Shown here in pieces: positions 53,841-64,000 of a stretch of DNA of 64,000 bases. Origin of the DNA: Saxidomus purpurata (lineage: Eukaryota > Mollusca > Bivalvia > Venerida > Veneridae); the NCBI GenBank assembly GCA_022818135.1, contig JAFMSR010000001.1, positions 29,808,082-29,872,081 of the forward strand. The letters are read 5' to 3'. Numbering within the stretch: position 1 is the first letter of the stretch; the number at the start of each line of letters is the position of its first letter. The notes below the pieces were generated by a model. It had not been told where the DNA came from, ran no database searches, and worked only from the letters and a program-made list of their open reading frames with translations. The translations under genes were made by a program, and so were the position numbers.

Positions 53841-56328
53841 CGAAAGCCTCTGCTACTTTAAATGGTTAAAATGAAACTAAGTTCATTACAAAATATTGGG
53901 ACAGTAAAAATTCTGTATTTGATGGTAAATAAGAGCCGTTTATGAATGAAAGTCCGCCTCCATGGTTGGTAGAGCCACTGTTGCTTTTCATAGGTTAGGG
54001 GCAGTTTCTTACGGCGGGTAGGAGTCTAATAGTGGTTCGTCCCAGGAACAACGGTTAGGTAAACTGCCCGTCCGATAAATACGGTTGAAACGAACGTTAA
54101 ACTCATACAACCATAATTTGTGATTTATCATTACAAACATCACTTCTAGTGAAATTATTATACATTATATTCATAATACAGTGTCAATGCCTACCTGTTG
54201 AGCAAAGTATAGTTAAAATTCCCTTGGCATTATCAAATCAATACTCGAGTATAACATCCTGGCTGCATGGAGCATGTACTGAAAACAAGTATAGTAGTAT
54301 TCTGATTATAGCCCCTTATCTCACTGAAAACAGTTTAAACTTTGAAAACACAATTGAAATGAAGTACATAAACGTTTATAATTTTTTTTGGTTATAGCAG
54401 TCATTTCACATAATATATGACTGAAACATAAAGTAAAAATGTCTCTTTCAACTACGATAATTTTAAAATATTGTTGTCAACAGGTTGTGCACTGGCCGGA
54501 CTACTTGTATAAGCAGTCAAAACAAACCATCATATATGAAACCTTAAATATACTGTTACTTTTTCCAACACACACATACTAATGATAAAAATTGTTTTTC
54601 TTTATCTTGTCAGAAAATTGTTCAGGTGTCTTATTAGAGGGAAACAAACATGCACGCACCAGGGTTTGAACATGGATTGTGGTTTGTTTAGCAATCCTTA
54701 ACAAAATGCCACAAAACAGTTTTGGCAAGAGCTCGACTTATAAAGTGGTGTAGTCACTACATACGCAGACAATTTGATGCACAACTTGTTTCTGTTTTGT
54801 AAAACACGTTATGTACTACATTTTGTACTAGAGCTCTTCAGATAATAATGTGAATTCTAGCTGCAGCTGACTGAAACCTCCATGAGAAAGTATGCATCTT
54901 TCTATAATTTGTTTGTAAACAAACACAGAACTGCTCTACTTTCGGCTTAAGTTTTTTTTATGTGCAGACTGAATAAATGAATAATGAACAAATTTGAACC
55001 AAGAAGCAGTATGTTACCTTATGTAAATTATTTTCCCGATTTAGCCGATCAGATAAACTATGTAACGCAAAGCATTTTATTTTATTTGGCTTTGACAAAT
55101 GCATTAACCTGACGTTAATTACCGACCTGTAGTTCTACATTTAGAAACAAAACATGCCTCCATAAGCCTAAGTAAGGTACTTATATAATCTTAGACATAA
55201 AAAAGTTAGAAAAAGTTAAATTTGTATCTTGTAGTCTAAATACATGTAGTTCTAACATTTAAACCAAAGCCAATAATTACTCATTTCTTGATTAGCAAAC
55301 AGTGCAAATATACTTCAGGCTATTTCTTCAAGAGATCTTATAATTTTAGCAGCACGTCGGCCCTCATTTGAGCAAAAAGGACGATGGACGATGTGCGATG
55401 TAAATTGTGCAATTAATGTTAACAGGCATACCAGTAAGATAACATAACGGCGTCAACATTCCACATAACATATTAGCGCGCAGAAATATTTACCTTTTGA
55501 AAGATCTGGTCATCGTTTAATTGAAATTGAAATTTTGCTTTTCTTTTGCAGATGACCAGTTATCAACACCTTGGAAAAAAGCGCCAAAGGTAATTTCTTC
55601 CTTATTCGATATTCTTGATACATGTATGAAAAGGTAGCTTTATGTTCATAAGTGTTAGAAATTCGTCGTTGTTTCAATCCCCGCCGGGGTATTATGGTAA
55701 TGATCTCCGTCTGTGCGTGCATACATCCGTCCATTCGAAATTCCAGTACGAGTGTTTCTCAGGACCAACAGACTTCATTTTGGTTAAATTTCATAGGCTG
55801 CTTCATATACATGTAACTATCAAGATTACATTATCAGTATGTTCCAGTTAAATAATTTTTCACGGAGTTATTGCCGTTCATTTTTTTTCATGCCGGCTCT
55901 ATTTCTCATCACCCACTGGCTGTACTTAACGACTCCTAAGGTAGCGGCGGACTATCGGGACAGTGGAGTAACATTACCCATTCAAACAATAGTTTGAATA
56001 AATAAAGTGATATTCTGAAAACATCGCAGGGTTAATAACATAAGTTTTTATTATTCAGTAAAAAAAAAAATAATACAATTTACTTTTTTAACGATGGTTT
56101 ATCGAAATATAACGGTTGATTTAATCCCGATATACTCACTTTTCACTCAGTGAAATTATCGAAATCTTCTACCCAGATTAACGTCAAGACGTATACGGAG
56201 CGTGATGAATGCTGGAAACCTTACGACGATGACGTCGTTACAAGATATGTGCTATGCTCTCTGGTGACGTATCCCGGGATTAGTAACATTTTATTGAAAC
56301 CAATTTACTCAACAAAAGGAAACAGAAA
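53841..56328. other. Non-coding stretch with a pearl-like leader
   Basis: AATCCCCGCCGGGGTATTAT (hairpin CCCCGCCGGGG, about 55678) followed by CTCCGTCTGTGCGTGCATAC and ATCCGTCCATTCGAAATTCC (to 55745) has the hairpin-plus-GTCC layout of the other pearl-like families. GTCCATTCGAAATTCCAG continues the core. No gene supported. Confidence 0.4.
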
Positions 56329-56425
56329 AATTGTTGATATCGATGTAATATCACTTTGATTTCATTATTGAACGCAAAAAGTAGATATTTTCACTCGTGA
56401 AGCCACTATTGGTGCATACTCGTTG
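56329..56425 (+). mobile_element. Truncated copy of the 151-bp MITE
   Basis: AATTGTTGATATCGATGTAA then TATCACT matches the left end at 6191, and GATATTTTCACTCGTGAAGC then CACTATTGGTGCATACTCG matches the interior at 6247-6304. The right TIR is missing. Confidence 0.6.
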
Positions 56426-56944
56426 ATCCGGGACTATACAGTCAACTCAAAAGATACTACCTCGCAGATCAACCGGCAGCTTTAGTATTCCTTTTATGAT
56501 ATACCTTTACCTTAGGCCGTGCAAACTTTGTTATATACGTTAATGTGTGCCATAAATAGCGTTAATCAACACAATCGACAGCTGTTCATTGCATGTCAGT
56601 CAAACTGACGTGGTAAATGTTTTTCCACATTCACTGCACTTTTGGTTTGTACATGCCTAGTTAGACGCAATTCAGAGTGAAAATTTATTGAGCAAACATA
56701 GATCTCATAAGTTGCCGACCTGTGCAATGTTAGGTGGCGAGACAATGAATTACTCTTGACCAACACCTTGTCACAAACTCCAAGTTCGAAGGAACTCGTG
56801 GCCGTAGGATCTGAAAGAAAACAAGGCGTAAAAAGTATATTATTGTACTATATAAAACACTCTTATATCTATCATGGTAGTGACATAATCGTGCAAAACT
56901 AAAAAGAATAAATGCCATGATGCAAATGTATACGATTTAAGAAA
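56426..56944. other. Non-coding stretch
   Basis: No supported feature. Confidence 0.4.
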
Positions 56945-56949
56945 ATGTT

Positions 56950-57135
56950 CAAGCAGTCGGTTAGCATAGCCGGTAAAGCGTTCACCGGTGAGTGAAAGAC
57001 TCCGAATTCGAGTCCCAGTCAGCGGCTGCACACTTTTCTCATCCTATTACAAATGTCGCCCAGCATGACTGCCATTTGTAACAGAGAGTGAAAAATTGTG
57101 GCAGGATCTGATCTCGATTCCAGGGCCTTTTCTTG
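56950..57135 (+). mobile_element. tRNA-derived SINE
   Basis: GCAGTCGGTTAGCATAGCCG then GTAAAGCG (box A TAGCATAGCCGGTAAAG) and GAATTCGAGTCCC (box B, 57003-57015) lie 40 bases apart and are closed by a CAGTCAGCGGCTGC that pairs with the start. A body with ATGACTGCCATTTGTAACAG and TGTGGCAGGATCTGATCTCG follows. Confidence 0.6.
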
Positions 57136-57474
57136 CGAAGAGTATCCAATAGCATTTCAAAAGGAAAGACGCAGATATCTTCATTAGCATGTGCTTATGA
57201 TGTGAAACTACTATCACACAGACATGTCGGTATACGCATTAAAGTACGATTAGCGTCGGGACAGTAGTCTAAGATTAAAATTACCCGTTTTTTTTCGAAT
57301 TTTCTCGCAAAATTCACAAAATATGGACACAATTATACTTTCTAGGGAACCATGTCACAGATTTTCCATATCATACTCGAAACAAATATTATTTTACATC
57401 AAACGAGAACTACCTTTAAAAAGATAGTCGGCGCAAATTTTAGTATATGAAAGCGATTGTTAGCTAGATATTTA

Positions 57475-57625
57475 TAATAAAAATTCATTTTAGTCAGTCG
57501 GAAGGCGCAAACTGTCACAAGGTGAGGAAAACAGCCACAGAAACTTGACCGGGATTCGAACTCAATGTACCTTCCCTTGCTAAGTTGTTTAACCTAATGC
57601 TCTCCCGACTGAGCGAACCGGTCAC
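57475..57625 (-). mobile_element. tRNA-derived SINE, inverse
   Basis: The minus strand reads GTGACCGGTTCGCTCAGTCG then GGAGAGCATTAGG (box A GCTCAGTCGGGAGAGCA) and GAGTTCGAATCCCGGTCA (box B), with start and end (GACCGG / CCGGTC) able to pair. The body continues through TCTGTGGCTGTTTTCCTCAC and the GTCGGAAGGCG region. The head is 80 bases with an expanded variable region, so it is a SINE and not a tRNA gene. Confidence 0.65.
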
Positions 57626-57737
57626 TTGTCAAGTTGCCTCCAATAGTAATTAAATATCTATCGCGACATGTGTATCAGGAAAACAAACTTAATCCTTGCT
57701 TTTCTAGTAAATATGCTATTCAAACTGTTGACCGTTA

Positions 57738-58316
57738 TTCACTTGCCGAGAAAGTGTAAATACTCTACATTTATGATTAACATTAATTTGGAGGTAACAA
57801 CATAATTATTATGTTGATAAATATGAATTATGTACGTACTGAAATTATTGACCTATTCAAGAAAGATTGAAAACGCAAAAAAAATATTTTCTATTTCATT
57901 TCTAACTATATAGATCCGTGGATAAAAAATATCGTAGTACAAATCAATTAAAATGACCAAAAACAGGCCGAAAAACAAATACTGCCTACCGAAAACAACT
58001 TGTTTTATAAAGATAATATTATATCGCTAGTAGTGACTGATTATTTTTTATTTACAAATTCCTTCTTTTAATTAAAACTTTAATTATAAATTATGCATTA
58101 TCTTTTGAAAAAAAGTTGTTTTTGGTCTGCACAAACTGTTTTTCGGTCCTTTCTCTGTCTTTTGTCATTCGTTTTCGGTTGTTTTCGGTGATTCTTTGCA
58201 CCCTGTTTTATCCAATAACAAGGTGTCTAACAGCGTAAACTTCTCATTTCAAAAAATGTTAAACATACTTCTCCTCATTTCATTGGCGGTTGAAGAGTTC
58301 CATACTTCCGGTCAAA
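57738..58316 (-). mobile_element. 580-bp foldback element, inverse copy
   Basis: Reverse complement of the element at 63410-64000. Shared markers are GACCGGAAGTATGGAACT, GAAATGAG.AGTTTACGCTGT, CACCGAAAACAACC, AAACAGTTTGTGCAGACC, AAAAGATAATGCATAATTTA and ACTTTCTCGGCAAGTGAA. The centre folds on itself: CCGAAAACAACTTGTTTTAT and the inverse AAAAAAGTTGTTTTTGG flank an AT-rich core with a TATCGCTAGTAGTGA motif. Confidence 0.8.
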
Positions 58317-58552
58317 AAAGGTCAGCCTTTTTTCCGACCGATTATTATGTGAGCCCCTCACACGAACCCTCCGTAATTATTATTATTAGTTGTAGTAGTA
58401 GTATAAAAACGATGGATATAATGTCACTACGCAACCAGATTCCAATGTTTGAAAGGAAATGTAATTGCATCAACACCTTCAGAAGTTTAGATATTTTTTT
58501 TCTTTCTCAAACTTGAAAGGTATCCCCTTTCTACCAGTAAAACTATCACAAC

Positions 58553-58579
58553 ATTCCTTTTTTTTTTTTTTTTTTTTTG
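58553..58579. repeat. Poly(T) tract
   Basis: About 22 T in a row. On the minus strand this would be a poly(A) run, possibly the tail of a retroposed sequence, though nothing recognisable lies beside it. Confidence 0.8.
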
Positions 58580-61500
58580 GAAACCGGAACAATTGTAATT
58601 GATCTGTTTGCACTTTTTATAATCCCATGTTGTACTGAAAAACACAGTACAGCCCAGGCGGATATCGTTTTTGCCGCGCTATAGCGCTGGAGGTTTTTCA
58701 ACGCGGGAGCAGAAAATCTAAGCGGCATAAGGATGTAGACGCAGCGTATTTCGCTAGACGCGGCGTCACACCGCATAAAGGATTAAGTTTTTCTTTTAAA
58801 ATCAATACATCATCTTATGAAAGTTCTATAAAACAAAATTCTATACATTATGTACATTTTGCTGTTTGTCGCAAGAATTACAATATTGTTTTCTGTCAAT
58901 GATTTATCCTCGTTTTGATGTTTTTCTTTGTTTCTTTGTTTCGTGTGACTATTAGAACCAATTTAAACACGCGCATATATACGACCAATTTCTTAACGCT
59001 ATTGTTTGAGGCTTCCATTAGGCATACTATTGTTTATAATAAAAATATATATATTTTAAACATGTACAGAAGTACAGAAATAATTAGTTTAATTATTTTT
59101 ACATGTGAGCAATATATAAGCCTTTCGTGGCGCATTAACACCACATGTCTTGTAGACACACCCATCTATACTTACTGTCAATGTCTATCTTCATTACTAT
59201 TATGCGCATGCGCATTATTTTTGTTCATCTGCTTTGGAAAGACATTTTTTTTCATTTAAAAAAGAAGTACTGATAATTATTTGCCTTCTGGATGTCTGCA
59301 TAATATTGATACCTATTGCGCATTAACACTTAAAATTTACTGTCTGAATATCGTACAGTGCAGACTGATCATGATCTGCAATTTTGAGCACTAAATGTTC
59401 TATACGCGTGCATTTGAAAAGCAGTCATTTTAAGTTTTTGTATACCTAAAAATGATAGTTTTCACAGGCCGTACGAATTGGAAAGTAAAAAAGAATGCAT
59501 TTCGTGACTGTTTCTTAGACATGTTGTCACATTTTTCAGTTCCAGCGTCCGTATCCTTTTTTTAGACAGAGTTTGTGTACTGTACACATATATTTATCCT
59601 ATTCAGTTGGGCATGTAATATCCCCGTACAAAGTCCGTACTAAGTATATACGTAACAGTCTTTCAGTTTTTCATATGCAATAAGCATTTTAAGATATGTG
59701 ACTTTGGTAAAATGAAGACGATATGTTGCATTATTAAGAAACTAAAATAGAGAGTAGTACAGTGTACCTGAAACGGAATTTCACTATACTTTCTGTTAAT
59801 AATGTTCTAAAGCTTTTGGTTGTCATCACTGATTATCCATTGTTGGGAACGGTCTCCCTGATAAACAGGGTAAAGGTTGGACACTAGAAGGTATCTACAT
59901 ATATATTTTGTCGAACAGTGCGAACATATTGTTTTGTGGATCAAACAAAATATGTTATTATACTATTTATGAACATTCTCACGGAGGTGCTAAATTAAGT
60001 AATCAAAAAGTACCGAGGATCAAAGAGGTGACTACATCTGTTATTTTGTTTGTTAAATTTGCAATCAAATGTGATACTTGTGCGGCGTTTCTTATTCACC
60101 TTTAGTGCAGAGGCATTTTGCTAAATATCATCTTATTTATTTGTCTCCGTGTAGTCCAAATGTTCAGACATCTTTCTTTTCATTTAATATTTTCAGGACA
60201 GCTGTGTAAATATCAAGTGAATCTCTACTATAATATATAAAACACCCATATAGAAATTGAATTGATATTATTTGAATACCGAATCTTAACTTCATGTAAT
60301 ATTTTCGGTTAGTGAAGAAATCATTTCTTCCAAGCTTACCCACATAACGTTTCTAAACACACATGGAATAAAGAACTAAGAAAAATACTTACCAAAGTTA
60401 GTACAATTCAGTTAAATCCAATAAAAGTACAGTGCAACCTCCCAGGAGTGAACACCAGTTTCTTGCATACCCCCGGGGAAAGTACTGGCGGATCCCAGCA
60501 CGCGGAGGGAAGAGATCAGTCTTTACTTTCCCTAGGGAAAGTACATCGTGGGCTTACTTGACAGCATTCGAACTACTTTCGTGTATTGAACTTGTACCTG
60601 GAACACTTTATTTCCGAGACCGTAAAAGATAGTTATGTTTTTCGTAAATGTAGACTAAGGTCTCATAAGAAAGCACAAACTTTAATATTTTTAAAGTTAC
60701 TGTAACAGGAATTTCATTTTTAGCAACGGTTCGAATTTCAGGGTTAGCAATAACGGTTAAAATTACGAAAATTGTTGGTTACGAATATCCATGTAGTTTT
60801 GAAGAGAGAGTTGATTGCGAAAAGAAATGGTCCTTTTTATGGTGTCACAAGCAAGAGTATCAAATTTAAGAAATGTATAGCAACAGATTCTATTCACATT
60901 TCAAAGAACATACCTGCATTCATACGTTTTTCAAAACAAAAACTTGTGGTAAACGACGTCACAGTTTCTCTTGATAAATGACGTCACTATGTTAACAAAA
61001 CCAGTCAATTAAGGCAATGTCGATGGTATAGTCAAGTAAACTGGACGTGCGTCAGGAGAATTTCTGTTTAGGATTTAATCAATATTTTGTTGTTTCACAA
61101 TGTAAATAAAGTACAGTTTTGGATGCGATCAAGCACTATGTTTTTAGCGCTAGATACATAAACAGTGGTTAATTCACGTGTGAACCTACCAAATTTCCTA
61201 CGCAAAGGGGTTCCATGCGGGGAATTATATTTAATCAACATGAAGTTTTGATTTACCGCTCAACATAGCGGTTTTCTTGAAGAAACTGCAATGAAATCAA
61301 ATAAAGTATGCAAGAAAAAGGATCTTGAATGGCCTTCTGTGGAAGTCGAAACCTCGCTTCGCTCGGTTACTCCTACCCCCCGCTTTCCCTCTGGTCGGAA
61401 CAACCCAGTCCTCTACAGCAGGCCATGTAAGATCCTCATAGGGATCATATAGAAATGTGTTTGTTGTAAAGTGTGGTTGTAAAGAGAGGTCGATTCCTTA

Positions 61501-62334
61501 CATAACTGACGCATCGGGAAAGAAAACATGTGTCTTTTCGGCAGGTTTTGCAGAGAGGGTGCTGTTTGGAGTGGTTGGACTGTAGTTTTAACATATCCTA
61601 TTGGAATTATAATCAATTTAGCTGTAATACTGATCGAGCATATTCTTTAAACTTGTCACAAACCGTCAGTGACATTCCTTTCTTACAATAATAGCACTAA
61701 AATGTCCCTAGTATTTTCCTTCACTTTAGCCGCAAATAGTAAATAGCTTCATTTGATATAATTCACATTACTATAGACTGTAGATGGCGCTTTTTTACGA
61801 CCGGTTTTAGCTTACGAATAGTGTGATACATAAAAATTATAGCAAGATGAAATATGAAATTATTTTCTCTTCTTTCTGGTAGCGATTCACACACTTACAA
61901 CAATACAGACACGCATACTATTTTGTTTTCTATAATTTTCAGTATCCGTTTTCGACATATTTAAAGCACGTTTTGATGCTGCTGCACATACATTTGTATC
62001 ATGTGGGGTTCATATCTTTTTGTAAATATGCTTTCAAAATGAATCTTAATAAAGCACCTTTTAAATATCGTTTCGGCATCTTTTTTCGCTAATATGTAGA
62101 AGAGCAAATAATTTCAATGCATAAAAACGGAGTTTTGCGACTATAAAGCAATTTTGCATCAACCGCTACCGGAAACATTGTGTTTGTAAATTTTATATGC
62201 TTTTGTTACATTATGTAACGTACGCAAGAAGTAGTTTTTTACACTTTGTTAACTGCTTTATTTGACTTTTTTTTGCCCCTTTACAGAGTTCTGTTTCAGT
62301 CACTGCCATCATATTAAAATGATTTGCTAGTGCA
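58580..62334. other. Long stretch without recognisable genes
   Basis: A GC-richer patch at 58650-58785 (TTTGCCGCGCTATAGCGCTG, TAAGCGGCATAAGG, CGCTAGACGCGGCGTCACAC) resembles the GC-rich insert at 28068-28225, which also has GCGGCAT motifs. Frames at 58915-59259 and 60432-60632 have no recognised domain. No RNA gene or TIR is supported. Confidence 0.35.
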
Positions 62335-62815
62335 TATATATATAGTTATCACGTGGCCTTAGACCGTTGGAGATTCCGTTACGGGGAAACTTGGCGTTAA
62401 AATCGCCCATGACTATGACGTCACTTTCAACGCAATGTACTGATAGAATGTGTGATAAATTAACAACCTCAATTTCAAAGTTGTTGATGCCATGATTTGA
62501 TGACGGCAGATATACTTGTATCACGACCAGGGAATATTCAGTGAAACAAAGTTATATGGCAGCGATTCTATCACAGCTTGTTTCAATTATTTCAACATAT
62601 TCGTCAACTGTTTGGTGCCACAGAAGAGCGACACCGCATTTCCCAATTAATGTTCCGTTGAGGATGCCTGGGGTCGAACAAATTATAGTATTGGATCTAT
62701 AGTTACGATCAACAGAATTTAAGATATCCGCATTATGTTCAAGAAGCCAATGTTCAGAAAATCCACAAATTGTAATGTGTTTTTCATTTAGTACAATGTA
62801 ATTTAGTCAAGAAAG
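62335..62815 (-). pseudogene. LINE APE-type endonuclease fragment
   Basis: The minus strand reads CGFSEHWLLEHNADILNSVD (the conserved E-H-W-L after the catalytic Glu), GILNGTLIGKCGVALLW, a stop replacing one codon at IAAI, then VIQVYLPSSNHGINNFE and the active-site VIVMGDFNAKF (GDFN). This endonuclease nicks target DNA for LINE integration. The fragment ends shortly after GDFN, so the nuclease C-terminus and all of RT are missing. Confidence 0.75.
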
Positions 62816-62884
62816 GAATAACTGTCATGACTCCAGTTGCTTATAAGACACCAGACGAATATCCATGAAAAGAGAGATTATTTA

Positions 62885-63331
62885 TTCATATATTGCTGAT
62901 TCCTAGCTCTCAATTCCGACCTTTTCAGCCATGGTCTGAATATTCTCAGGCAGGGAATTTCATATCACGATACTATTATTATAAGAAGTTATAGAGGATA
63001 TATTATTAATCTTAGGTACATAATAGTTGAAAAGTACTATTTCTTGTTATATAGGAATGCACATCAGTTCTCTTAATGAAGTGTTCCTTCATATATGATT
63101 GACATGGATCGGTGTAGATTTATGTACATGATTCATCTCCAGTTGTTTAACCCTGTCCTCAAATTGTAACATACCAAATTTATGGAAACCACTACCATTC
63201 AGTGATGTAATTGGTGATACATTCAAAATGAACCTTATTTTGGGTACCCTGAAGTTTATTCTTAAGACATAATGCCATTGTACCTGACAAAGCAGGCATA
63301 GTAAAATTGACTTTTGATTAGGGAGTAACAA
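62885..63331 (-). pseudogene. LINE C-terminal fragment
   Basis: Minus-strand blocks LQFEDRVKQLEMNHVHK (63165-63115), SYITRNSTFQLL and VPKINNISSITSYNNSIV, then NSLPENIQTMAEK (about 62950) match the post-RT tail of CR1/L2-type LINEs (family pattern FExRvxxLxlxhvxKI...WNxLPxxI). The order on the minus strand is tail first and the endonuclease at 62815 second, so they come from two elements lying head-to-tail or from a rearrangement. Confidence 0.55.
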
Positions 63332-63404
63332 AGGGTGTTTCTAATATTTAAATCAAGAAACATTATCTCTATAAAAGAACTTTAATATAGAATTGGCCTT
63401 TTTT

Positions 63405-64000
63405 CGGCGCAGCCGAATTAAGCTCGCTTTTGACCGGAAGTATGGAACTATTCAACCGCCAATGAAATGACGAGTAGAATTTTCAACATTTTTTGAAATG
63501 AGAAATTTACGCTGTAAGGCACCTTCTTGTTGAATAAAACAGTGTGTATAGAATTACCGAAAACAACCAAAAACGTAAGAATAAAACAGAAAAGGGACCG
63601 AAAAACAGTTTATGCAGACCGAAAACAACTTTTTTTTTTCAAAAGATAATGTGTAATTTATATTTAAAGTTTTAAATAAATGATGGAATTTGTAAATAAT
63701 AAATAATCAATCACTTCTAGCGATATTATATTATCTTTAGAAAAAAACAAGTTGTTTTCAGTCGGTAGTCGGTCTTTTTTGGTCATTTTACTTGATTTGT
63801 GATACGATATTTACACCTTTCTTCATTTATCCACGGATCTATAGAGTAAAAATGAGAATAGACAATAAAATACTTTTGCGTTTTCAGTTTTTCTTGAATG
63901 GGGTAATAATTTAGTGCGTATATAATTCATATATATCAACATTATATGTTAATTTTAAGTGCACTGCGGTAGAGTATTTATACTTTCTCGGGCAGTGAAC
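63405..64000 (+). mobile_element. 580-bp foldback element, direct copy (reaches window edge)
   Basis: Starts TCGGCGCAGCCGAATTAAGC then TCGCTTTTGACCGGAAGTAT. The centre has GCAGACCGAAAACAACTT with the inverse AACAAGTTGTTTTCAGTCGG. The distal part AAAATACTTTTGCGTTTTCA then GTTTTTCTTGAATGG ends at CTTTCTCGGGCAGTGAA, close to the window end. Non-coding. The pair with 57738-58316 is in inverse orientation, about 5 kb apart. Confidence 0.8.

Noticed and set aside
55922..55960. Ribosomal-RNA-like word CTCCTAAGGTAGCG
   Set aside because: A 12-base match to the conserved large-subunit rRNA word CCTAAGGTAGCG, but the flanking bases do not match rRNA, so taken as chance.
58553..58579. Poly(T) as tail of a processed pseudogene
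   Set aside because: No coding or SINE-like sequence adjoins it on the expected side.
1..64000. CRISPR arrays, operons, ribosome-binding sites, replication origins of bacterial type
   Set aside because: The tandem repeats here lack unique spacers of constant length, and the DNA is clearly eukaryotic in build.

Overview
The window looks like repeat-dense, AT-rich intergenic DNA from a marine invertebrate, most probably a bivalve mollusc. This is an inference. It rests on interspersed repeats with the build of oyster pearl elements (terminal hairpin, GTCC/GTCT microsatellite, tandem core of about 145-165 bp), on tRNA-derived SINEs, on decayed DIRS, LINE and Polinton-type genes, and on intron-bearing host coding sequence with eukaryotic splice sites. 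There is no bacterial-style gene packing, no operon and no CRISPR array.

Layout. 0-4.1 kb: an ATT-rich microsatellite and an ORF1-like retrotransposon protein on the minus strand. 4.15-4.83 kb: the only convincing host gene, a small two-exon TLDc-domain protein. 5-8 kb: MITEs, including a 915-bp element bounded by TTAA. 8-10.7 kb: a decayed Polinton/Maverick-type fragment with the major capsid gene on the minus strand. 11.3-15.6 kb: a LINE whose reverse transcriptase is split, exactly in frame, by a 1.12-kb pearl-like element. 18.3-20.3 kb: a second Polinton-type fragment with the minor capsid gene. 22.1-26.3 kb: a DIRS-like retrotransposon interrupted by a 2.6-kb TIR element that itself carries another pearl-like repeat. 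26.3-31.5 kb: two copies of the AGCTCACCTG...CAGGTGAGC family, one holding a 42-bp minisatellite and the other a 5'-truncated LINE. 32.8-43.6 kb: a run of TIR elements (pogo-like, hAT-like, TTAA-bounded), a SINE and more pearl-like repeats. 43.6-46.7 kb: nothing recognisable. 46.7-50.6 kb: SINEs and a segmental duplication ending in a GC-rich repeat. 48.5-51 kb: decayed minus-strand coding sequence of unknown family. 51-64 kb: a pogo-like MITE, an ORF1-like fragment, SINEs, LINE fragments and an inverted pair of about 580-bp foldback elements.

Most of the window is therefore a record of nested transposition, and several junctions can be read to the base because they interrupt a recognisable reading frame. 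The most unusual signal is a 145-bp tandem array (12.8-13.8 kb) in which all six complete units carry a perfect estrogen-response-element palindrome (GGTCA-nnn-TGACC), with further nuclear-receptor half-sites in direct repeat beside it. All functional names come from reading motifs by eye; no database search was possible.
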